From NCBI RefSeq assembly GCF_003112515.1, contig NZ_BEVZ01000002.1, positions 248,001-312,000 of the forward strand: a DNA stretch of 64,000 bases. Reading direction: 5' to 3'. The DNA is from Streptomyces fragilis. Lineage in GTDB: Bacteria; Actinomycetota; Actinomycetes; Streptomycetales; Streptomycetaceae. Shown here piece by piece: positions 57,931-64,000 of the stretch (within the stretch, counting starts at the first letter, position 1; each line of letters begins with the position of its first letter). The notes beneath the pieces are model-generated. The model was not told the origin of the DNA. It saw only the letters and a program-made list of their open reading frames with translations, and searched no databases. The position numbers and the translations under genes are program-made.

Positions 57931-59526
57931 TTGAGCGCGCCCGTCGCCGATCCCCCCGCCACCGACCAGCCCGAGGCCGCCGCCCCGATGGGCCACCGGG
58001 CCGTCCTGCGGGCGATGAGCGGCCTGCTCCTGCTGCTGTTCGTCACGATGATCAGTAGCACCATCGTCTCCGTCGCGCTGCCGCAGATCATCGGAGCGCT
58101 GAAGGGCACCCAGTCGCAGTACACGTGGGTGGTCACCGCGATGCTGCTCACCTCGACCGCCTCCACGCCGATCTGGGGGAAGCTCGCCGACCTCTTCAGC
58201 AAGAAGACGCTGCTCCAGGTATCGATCGTGATCTTCTTCGTCTCCTCGCTCGGGGCGGGCTTCGCCCAGAACACCGAGACACTGATCGCCTTCCGCGCCG
58301 TGCAGGGCCTCGGCATGGGCGCGTTGCAGGTCCTGGTCCAGGTGATCATCGCCGCGATGATCAGCCCCAGGGAGCGCGGCCGCTACAACGGCTACCTCGG
58401 CGGCGTGATGGCCGTCGCGACGGTCGGCGGCCCGCTGCTCGGCGGTGCCATCGCCGACGCCTCGTGGCTCGGCTGGCGCTGGTGCTTCTTCTTCGCCCTG
58501 CCGTTCACGGCCGTCGCCTTCGTGATCCTCTCCCGGACCCTGAGGCTGCCGGTGGTGGAGCGCGCGGGCGACAAGCCCAAGGTCGACTACCTGGGCGCCA
58601 CCCTGATCGCCGCCGGCGTCAGCCTGCTGCTCCTGTGGGTCACCTTCGTGGACGACAAGTTCGCGTGGATCTCCTGGGAGACCGGCGCCATGGTGGGCGG
58701 CTCGGTGGTCCTGCTGGGGCTCGCGGTGTTCGTCGAGTCGCGGGTCGCCGACCCCGTCGTCCCGCTGCGGGTCATCAAGCGGCGCGACCCGGCGCTGGCG
58801 ATCGTCGCGAGTCTGGCGGTCGGTGTGGCCATGTTCGGCGGCGCCGTCTTCCTGGGCCAGTACTTCCAGATCGGCCGCGGCTACTCGCCGACCAAGGCCG
58901 GCCTGATGACCATCCCGATGATGGCGGGCGTGCTGCTCTCCTCGACGATCGCGGGCAAGCTGGTCTCCCGGACCGGCAAGGTCAAGCCGTACATCGTCGC
59001 CGGCACCGTGATCCTCACGCTCGGCTTCCTGACCCTGTCGGTGATCGACCACAGGACGCCGATGTGGCACGTCTTCGCGGGCATGTTCCTGATCGGCGTC
59101 GGCGTCGGCATGTCGATGCAGAACCTGGTCCTGGTGCTGCAGAACACCGTGCCGCTCTCGGAACTCGGCGCGGCCAGCGCCTCGATCACCTTCTTCCGCT
59201 CGCTCGGCGGCACGATCGGCGTCTCGGTGCTCGGCGCGGTCCTCGCCAACAGCGTGGCCACGAAGATCGCCGAGGGCCTGCGCGCGATGGGCGTCGACAC
59301 CTCCGGCGGCGGCGCCGGGGCGGGCGCCAACCTGGACATCGCCTCGATGCCCGCTCCGGTCCAGGAGATCGTCCGCGCCGCCTACGGCGAGGCCACCGGC
59401 CAGATCTTCCTGGTCGCCGCGGCCGTCGCGGTCGTCGGCATCCTCGCGACCCTCTTCCTCACCTCCACCGAGCTGCGCGACAGCGTGGACCTGCAGCCGC
59501 AGGGCGCGGAGTCCGCGAAGGTCTGA
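57931..59526 (+). CDS. MFS multidrug efflux transporter, DHA2 (14-helix) type
   Basis: A 531-residue drug:proton antiporter-like protein with about fourteen hydrophobic segments. It has the DHA2 features WGKLADLFSKKTLLQVSIVI (motif A), FRAVQGLGMGALQVLVQVII (motif B) and GGPLLGGAIADASWLGWRWC (motif C region). The start is TTG 57931, five bases after GGAGGA; the first ATG comes 25 codons later and has no ribosome binding site. It is probably repressed by the divergent TetR and induced by its substrate. The cargo is unknown. Confidence 0.9.
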   Translation: MSAPVADPPATDQPEAAAPMGHRAVLRAMSGLLLLLFVTMISSTIVSVALPQIIGALKGTQSQYTWVVTAMLLTSTASTPIWGKLADLFSKKTLLQVSIVIFFVSSLGAGFAQNTETLIAFRAVQGLGMGALQVLVQVIIAAMISPRERGRYNGYLGGVMAVATVGGPLLGGAIADASWLGWRWCFFFALPFTAVAFVILSRTLRLPVVERAGDKPKVDYLGATLIAAGVSLLLLWVTFVDDKFAWISWETGAMVGGSVVLLGLAVFVESRVADPVVPLRVIKRRDPALAIVASLAVGVAMFGGAVFLGQYFQIGRGYSPTKAGLMTIPMMAGVLLSSTIAGKLVSRTGKVKPYIVAGTVILTLGFLTLSVIDHRTPMWHVFAGMFLIGVGVGMSMQNLVLVLQNTVPLSELGAASASITFFRSLGGTIGVSVLGAVLANSVATKIAEGLRAMGVDTSGGGAGAGANLDIASMPAPVQEIVRAAYGEATGQIFLVAAAVAVVGILATLFLTSTELRDSVDLQPQGAESAKV

Positions 59527-59544
59527 CCGCCCGCCGCCGCGACG

Positions 59545-59582
59545 CCCGTGGGGCCGCCTCCTCGAGGAGGCGGCCCCACGGG
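59545..59582. terminator. perfect 19-bp-arm bidirectional terminator
   Basis: CCCGTGGGGCCGCCTCCTC is followed directly by its exact complement, giving a 38-bp palindrome between the convergent MFS and SDR genes. On the plus strand TTTCC follows. It is one of the strongest hairpins in the window. Confidence 0.8.
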
Positions 59583-59604
59583 TTTCCGCGCGTTCGCGGA
59601 AGGC

Positions 59605-60369
59605 TCACAGCGAGGTGTACCCGCCGTCCACCAGGTGGTAGCTGCCGGTGATGAAGGAGGCCCGGTCGGACAGCAGGAAGGCCACCAGTTCGGCGACCTC
59701 CTCGCTCCGCCCGAGACGGCCGATCGGGTGCAGGCCCACCAGCGCGTCACGGGTGTCCGTGTCCAGGTTCTCCAGCAGCGGCGTCTCGATGAAGCCGGGA
59801 CCCACGGAGTTGATCCGGATGTTCCTGGTGGCGTACTCCACCGCGGCGCACTTGGTCAGGCCCAGCACGCCGTGCTTGGCGGCGACGTAGGCCGAGGAAC
59901 CCTGGAAGGCCACCGATCCGAGGATGGACGAGACGTTCACGATGGAACCGCCGCCGGCCTCCTCCATCGCGGGGATCTGGTAGCGCATCGAGTGGAAGAC
60001 GCCGTCCAAGTTGGTGCGCACCACCCGGTCCCAGTTCGCCGGCGTCTGCTCGCCGGTGGGCGCGCTGTCACCGCCGATGCCGGCGTTGTTGACGCCCAGG
60101 TGGCAGCCCCCGAAGGTGTCGACGGTGAAGCGGACGGCGGCCTCGACGGAGGCGGCGTCCGACACGTCCACGGTGAAGGCGGCGGCCTCGAAGCCGTCCT
60201 CCCTCAGGCCGGCGGCCGCCTGCTCGGCGCCGTCGGCGTTGTAGTCGGCGATCACGACCTTGGCGCCGCCCTCCGCGAGGCGGCGGGCGATGGCGAGGCC
60301 GATGCCGGAGGCCGCTCCGGTGACGAGGGCGGCGCGTCCGGCGAACTCGGTGGCGTAGTCGGTGCTCAC
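59605..60369 (-). CDS. short-chain dehydrogenase/reductase
   Basis: A 254-residue classical SDR. The cofactor motif ALVTGAASGIGLAIARRLAE, VNNAGIGG, the catalytic serine in IVNVSSILGS and the SAYVAAKHG Tyr-x-x-x-Lys pair are all present, and VGPGFIETPLL follows. The Asp in VVIADYNADG after the second strand favours NAD over NADP. GTG 60369 has AAGGGAG at 7 nt. No pathway genes adjoin, so the substrate is open. Confidence 0.9.
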   Translation of the reverse strand: MSTDYATEFAGRAALVTGAASGIGLAIARRLAEGGAKVVIADYNADGAEQAAAGLREDGFEAAAFTVDVSDAASVEAAVRFTVDTFGGCHLGVNNAGIGGDSAPTGEQTPANWDRVVRTNLDGVFHSMRYQIPAMEEAGGGSIVNVSSILGSVAFQGSSAYVAAKHGVLGLTKCAAVEYATRNIRINSVGPGFIETPLLENLDTDTRDALVGLHPIGRLGRSEEVAELVAFLLSDRASFITGSYHLVDGGYTSL

Positions 60370-60771
60370 AGTCGGGCTCCCTTTCCTGGTGTGCGGCCGG
60401 CCCGGGCACGCGGCCGGGGGTGACGCGGTCCGGCGGACGCGGCGGGTGCCCTGCGGCGCTCCGCGGTGACATATCCGCACGAGCACCGTAGACCGGGCAC
60501 ATCCGGCGGGCACCTCGGTCCCTCGCGCGGCCGGGGAGGGTCCCCCGTCGCCCCGCGGCCGCCGGCCCCGGGCCGCGGGCGGGCAAGGGGGCGTGTGCCC
60601 TCGGGGCACGCCGGGAAAAAACCACGCGGTGCGCCTAGGCTGTTAGATGCAGAACAGCGGACAAACCGGGCAGGGCCGGAGGCTCCCGTCCCCCGCCCGG
60701 GGCGACGCGGATCCCCGCCCGGCTGGTTCGCCGGCGCCCGGTCGCCAGCCGACGGCTGGAAGGTGTCTTTC
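60370..60771. promoter_or_regulatory. 402-bp divergent gap upstream of SDR and PP2C genes
   Basis: No convincing ORF lies here. It is mostly very GC-rich with several GGCCGG-type repeats. The only AT-richer stretch is 60612-60665, with an A6 run and a TAGGCT (60636-60641) that could be a -10 for the phosphatase gene 130 bp downstream. No GGGTAY-type promoter was found. Confidence 0.35.
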
Positions 60772-62946
60772 ATGACGGACGCGGAGGTCAGGGCCTCCGG
60801 GCGGACGGACGTCGAAGCCCTGGAAGAGGTCCTGGCGGAGGTGACGAGGGACACCGCGGCCTCGGTGGGCGCCCTCTACCTCACGGATCCCGACGAGGAC
60901 GTGCTGTGGCTCGCGCTGGTCTCCGGGGGCACCAGCCACCTGCTCGACCCGTGGGTCCGGGTGCCGCTGGACAGCCCCTTCCCGGTGGCGCAGGCGCTGC
61001 GCGAGAACACCATGGTCTGGGTGCCCGACCAGCAGGACATGGCGCGGCGCTACCCGGTCCTCGGAATGGTCATGCCGTACGACGCGATGCTGGCCGCGGT
61101 CCCGGTCCACGGCGAGGAGGCGTGGGGGGTGCTCGCGCTGCTCCTCCCGACGAACGACGAGGGCGCGCTGGGGCCGGAGGAGGCACAGGCCCTGCGGGCG
61201 GGCTGCCGGCGCGCGGCCCGTGTCCTGGACGAGCGGCGGGCGTCCGGCGCCGCGCCGGTGCGGGCCGGCGACCGGCCGCGCGTGGTCACCCCGCTGCCGC
61301 GGGAGGATCCCCCCGCCCCCTTCGTCGCGCGGGCCGCCTACGACCTCGTGCAGCGCCTGCCGATCGGCTTCTGCACCCTCGACCGGGACGGCCGGGTGAC
61401 CTACGTGAACCCGACGGCCGAGCAGATGCTGGAGATCGACGCCGACGCCGTGCTGGGACAGCGGCCGCAGGCGGTCCTGCCCTGGCTGGGCGACCCGGTC
61501 TTCGAGTCCCACTACCGCGCCGCGGTGGTGACCCGGCGCACCGTGGGCTTCACCCGGCCGTCCCCCGAGGGCCACTCGCTCGCCTTCATGCTCTTCGCCC
61601 ACGAGAACGGGGTCGGCATCAGGATCACCGACGCCGGCGTGAACCAGGCACTGTCCGACGTGATGCCGGTGCGCCACCCCCGTGCCTCGGACATCCAGCC
61701 GGCCGCCCTCTACCACCTGACCCACGTCGCCGCCCTGCTCGCCGAGGCGACCTCGACCCTCGACATCGTCCGGCTGGTGCGCGAGCAGGTGACCCCGGCC
61801 TTCGGACCGGACTCCTTCGTCCTGGCGCAGGCCTCGGAGGGGCGCCTCACCGTCCTCGGCTCGGGCGGGCTGGACGAGGCACGGGACGCGTTGCACGAGG
61901 GCATGCCGCAGGCCGTCGTCGGGCCCGCGGCCGAGGCCCTCGCCGACCACCGCCAGCGCTTCCACACCGCCCTGGAGGAACCGGCGGAACGCACGCCGTC
62001 CTCCCGGCCCGCGCGGGACCCGATGACCGCCTGGGCCGTGCTCCCGCTGATCACCGACTCCCGGGAGGTGGGCTGCCTGGTCCTCGGTTACCGGGAGCTG
62101 CGCCCGTTCCCGGTCGCCGAGCGCACCCTGCTGACCTCGCTGGCGGGCGTCATCGGCCTCGCCCTGGACCGGACCCTGACCACCGACACCGAGCACCGGC
62201 TGGCGCTCGACCTCCAGTCCGTCCTGCTGCCCCGCCGGCTGCCGGTCGTCCCGGGCCTCGCCCTCGCCGCCCGCTACCTGCCCACCACACGCGGCTCCGG
62301 GGTGGGCGGGGACTTCTACGACGTCATCCACCAGGAGGACGACGTGGGGGCGGCCGTCGCGGTCGGCGACGTGCAGGGCCACGACACGGAGGCCGCCGCG
62401 CTGATGGGCCAGGTGCGCACCGCGGTCCGCGCCATCGCCGGCGCGCCGCCGGGCGAGGTGCTGGGGCGCACCAACCGGCTCCTGCTCACCCTCGACGCCG
62501 AACGGTTCACGAGCTGCCTCTACGCCCACATCGATCCGGTCGCCCACCAGGTCCGGCTGGCCAACGCCGGACACGTCCCCCCGCTCCTGCGGCGCCCCGA
62601 CGGCCGGACCGGCGCGGTGGATGTGCCGCCGGGGCTGGTGCTCGGCATCGACGGCGGTTTCGCCTACTCGACCACCACCCTGGACTTCCCCGCGGGATCG
62701 GTGCTGGCCCTCTACACCGACGGCCTGGTGGAGAAGCCGGACACGATGATCGACGACAGCGTCGGCGACCTGGCCCGGACACTCGCCGAGGCGGACGTGA
62801 CCGACCTGGACGCGGCCGCGGAGACCCTGCTGCGCCACGCCTACGACTCGGGTCCCCGCTACGACGACATCGCCCTGCTGCTCATCAGGGCCGAGGACCG
62901 GCCGACGGCCCGTCCCGGCGCGGCCGGCGTCCGCCGCACGCCCTGA
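60772..62946 (+). CDS. GAF-PAS-GAF-PP2C (SpoIIE-type) phosphatase
   Basis: A 724-residue soluble phosphatase. A GAF-like domain lies at about residues 10-155 (TAASVGALYLTDPDEDVLWL), a PAS domain at 185-300 (LPIGFCTLDRDGRVTYVNPT, AEQMLEIDADAVLGQ), a second GAF at 315-480, and PP2C at 490-710 (GSGVGGDFYDVI, VAVGDVQGHDTEAAALMGQV, LALYTDGLVEKPD, YDDIALLLIR). ATG 60772 has GGAAGG at 8 nt. Unlike the others it is not next to kinase or STAS genes. It probably dephosphorylates an anti-anti-sigma factor in response to two small-molecule or redox inputs. Confidence 0.88.
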   Translation: MTDAEVRASGRTDVEALEEVLAEVTRDTAASVGALYLTDPDEDVLWLALVSGGTSHLLDPWVRVPLDSPFPVAQALRENTMVWVPDQQDMARRYPVLGMVMPYDAMLAAVPVHGEEAWGVLALLLPTNDEGALGPEEAQALRAGCRRAARVLDERRASGAAPVRAGDRPRVVTPLPREDPPAPFVARAAYDLVQRLPIGFCTLDRDGRVTYVNPTAEQMLEIDADAVLGQRPQAVLPWLGDPVFESHYRAAVVTRRTVGFTRPSPEGHSLAFMLFAHENGVGIRITDAGVNQALSDVMPVRHPRASDIQPAALYHLTHVAALLAEATSTLDIVRLVREQVTPAFGPDSFVLAQASEGRLTVLGSGGLDEARDALHEGMPQAVVGPAAEALADHRQRFHTALEEPAERTPSSRPARDPMTAWAVLPLITDSREVGCLVLGYRELRPFPVAERTLLTSLAGVIGLALDRTLTTDTEHRLALDLQSVLLPRRLPVVPGLALAARYLPTTRGSGVGGDFYDVIHQEDDVGAAVAVGDVQGHDTEAAALMGQVRTAVRAIAGAPPGEVLGRTNRLLLTLDAERFTSCLYAHIDPVAHQVRLANAGHVPPLLRRPDGRTGAVDVPPGLVLGIDGGFAYSTTTLDFPAGSVLALYTDGLVEKPDTMIDDSVGDLARTLAEADVTDLDAAAETLLRHAYDSGPRYDDIALLLIRAEDRPTARPGAAGVRRTP

Positions 62947-63063
62947 CCCGCGCCGGACCCGGCCGCACGCCCGGCGTTAGCCCGTCCGCCGCGCCCGGGG
63001 TGCCGCGCACCGGCCCGCACCGCACGCTCGGGGGAGCGGACGTCACGGCGGAGGGACCGAGGC

Positions 63064-63462
63064 ATGAACAGGCAGGCGGGCCCCGGCGGGAAGCAGTTGC
63101 TGGCGGCGAGCGGGACGACGTTCGCCGGCGTGCTGCTGGGCGTCTCGGGCACGGTGACGGTGCTGCAGGGCATCGCCGCGATCGCCGGCGACGACGTGTA
63201 CGGCCGGATCGGCGCCTACGTCTTCGAGTTCACCCTCACCGACTGGGGCGTGGTGCACCTGGTCCTCGGCGCGCTGCTGCTGGTGACCGGCATCGGGCTG
63301 CTGGGCGGCAAGGAGTGGGCCCGGGTGACCGGCCTGGTGCTCGCGGTGCTCAGCATCGTCGAGCAGTTCATGTTCCTGCCCTACGCACCGGTGTGGTCGG
63401 TGCTGCTCATCGCCCTGGACGTGTTCGTCATCTGGTCACTGGCCACCTACCGGCCGGCCTGA
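63064..63462 (+). CDS. DUF7144 family membrane protein
   Basis: A 132-residue protein with four membrane helices (TTFAGVLLGVSGTVTVLQGI, DWGVVHLVLGALLLVTGIGL, VTGLVLAVLSIVEQFMFLPY, VWSVLLIALDVFVIWSLATY). The GIAAIAGDDVYGRIGAYVFE loop is typical of this actinobacterial family, which I associate with stress-inducible genes. ATG 63064 has CGGAGG upstream. The function is unknown. Confidence 0.83.
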   Translation: MNRQAGPGGKQLLAASGTTFAGVLLGVSGTVTVLQGIAAIAGDDVYGRIGAYVFEFTLTDWGVVHLVLGALLLVTGIGLLGGKEWARVTGLVLAVLSIVEQFMFLPYAPVWSVLLIALDVFVIWSLATYRPA

Positions 63463-63482
63463 GCCGCCGCCCTCCGTCCGGT

Positions 63483-63501
63483 GCCGGCCGCCCCGGCCGG
63501 C
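63483..63501. terminator. hairpin between convergent small membrane protein genes
   Basis: GCCGGCC and GGCCGGC form a 7-bp stem with a GCCCC loop in the 65-bp gap. There is no U-tract; it is a weak call based on position. Confidence 0.4.
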
Positions 63502-63527
63502 GTCGGCCGCCGCACCCCGGGCCGGTG

Positions 63528-63800
63528 TCAGCCGCGCTCGCGGGAGTGGCCGAAGAAGACCCGGTAGACGATCAGCAGGACCAGCGCGCCACCGATCGCG
63601 GACACCCAGGTCGCCGGGTCGTAGAAGTCCTGGTCGACCGGACGGTCGAAGAAGCGGGCGGACAGCCACCCGCCGAGGAACGCGCCGATCACGCCGATGA
63701 CCGTGGTGCCGATCAGGCCGCCCGGATCGCGGCCCGGCATCAGGACCTTGGCGATCGCCCCGGCGACCAGCCCCAGCACCACCCACGCCACGACGCTCAT
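63528..63800 (-). CDS. GlsB/YeaQ/YmgE family stress-response membrane protein
   Basis: A 90-residue protein with the transglycosylase-associated signature: VVAWVVLGLVAGAIAKVLMP, GRDPGGLIGTTVIGVIGAFL, GGWLSARFF, and a final helix (VSAIGGALVLLIVYRVFFG). ATG 63800 has GGAGGAAG at 6 nt; a longer frame to 63878 is unlikely. The family is small, membrane-bound and induced by envelope or alkaline stress in other bacteria, with no known activity. Confidence 0.9.
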   Translation of the reverse strand: MSVVAWVVLGLVAGAIAKVLMPGRDPGGLIGTTVIGVIGAFLGGWLSARFFDRPVDQDFYDPATWVSAIGGALVLLIVYRVFFGHSRERG

Positions 63801-63892
63801 GTCCGGCTTCCTCCGCATTTCCGTCCCGTCCGGCCTCGCGGCCGTACGGGGTACCTGCCCAGCGACGCGGCAGGTCACGCCAGGATGGGCCC

Positions 63893-64000
63893 ATGGAGCG
63901 AACCAAGGACGACCTCGACGTACTGGTCCTCGGCGGCGCGGGCGTGGACACCATCGTGTACGTGCCCGAACTGCCCCTGCCGGACGCGGACAGCCGGCTG
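63893..64000 (+). CDS. PfkB-family carbohydrate kinase, 3'-truncated by window edge
   Basis: The last 108 bp encode 36 residues beginning MERTKDDLDVLVLGGAGVDT, then IVYVPELPLPDADS. The first-strand GGAGVDT motif and the following ELPLPDADS are the N-terminal pattern of ribokinase/PfkB proteins. ATG 63893 is the first good start, although no strong ribosome binding site is visible. The gene runs off the right end. Confidence 0.7.
   Translation, partial: MERTKDDLDVLVLGGAGVDTIVYVPELPLPDADSRL

Noticed and set aside
63849..63854. GGGTAC upstream of the PfkB gene
   Set aside because: No -35 match at the right spacing on either strand.
1..64000. tRNA, rRNA, insertion sequences, integrase or prophage genes
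   Set aside because: None was recognised by reading; a covariance-model search would be needed to exclude small RNAs.

Overview
The window is high-GC actinobacterial DNA, almost certainly a Streptomyces chromosome. The gas vesicle genes stand in the order gvpOAFGYZJLSK that I recall from Streptomyces. There is a small SARP/BTAD regulator, a Tat-exported PhoD, several streptomycete DUF membrane proteins (DUF2243, DUF4383, DUF6343, DUF7144), many GTG starts, and tightly packed operons joined by 4-base GTGA/ATGA overlaps. No rRNA, tRNA, CRISPR array, insertion sequence or prophage was seen.

Layout. 1-4.3 kb: the 3' part of a PolX-type DNA polymerase, an acetyltransferase, a DUF574-type methyltransferase, a decayed [2Fe-2S] subunit gene and a TetR regulator. 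4.1-8.3 kb: an arsenic resistance island of arsO, a CgArsR-like arsR, acr3, a second unlike arsR, and arsC. Each arsR lies beside its own kind of palindromic operator. 8.3-11.2 kb: a secreted beta-helix protein, a SARP regulator and an M23 peptidase. 11.2-17.1 kb: the ten-gene gas vesicle operon on the minus strand. 17.2-20.5 kb: DUF2243 and CtaG membrane proteins, an alpha/beta hydrolase, a phosphoribosyltransferase and a DUF6343 protein.

20.5-34.6 kb is the most striking part, a stress-signalling island. On the minus strand rsbR, rsbS, rsbT, an RsbT-PP2C fusion, a hybrid histidine kinase and a receiver-PP2C phosphatase form one translationally coupled operon. Diverging from it are a soluble hybrid kinase with eight HAMP domains and an ANTAR-GAF-PAS-PP2C phosphatase. 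The 479-bp divergent gap carries a match to the SigB-type promoter consensus (GNNT-N14-16-GGGTAY) facing each way. The phosphorylatable residues of RsbR and RsbS are conserved. No rsbV, rsbW or sigma factor gene is in view, so the output must act elsewhere.

34.6-47.8 kb: an orphan cytochrome oxidase subunit I with a small coupled partner, a pentapeptide-repeat protein, a hemerythrin-like protein, a zinc alcohol dehydrogenase, a cobalamin-binding sensor coupled to another PP2C phosphatase, a CYP152-like peroxygenase P450, and a cold-shock pair (DEAD-box helicase and Csp). The csp leader holds a strong U-tract terminator hairpin. 48-64 kb: an ABC exporter pair, a second M23 peptidase, an XRE regulator with a membrane partner, LysE, VOC, PhoD, a TetR/MFS efflux pair with a palindromic operator, an SDR, a fifth PP2C phosphatase, small membrane proteins, and the start of a PfkB kinase that runs off the end.

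Themes: five SpoIIE-type PP2C phosphatases in 64 kb, three of them in the stressosome island and one paired with a B12 domain, suggest a partner-switching network with several inputs. All functions are read from protein motifs and gene context. No database search was run.
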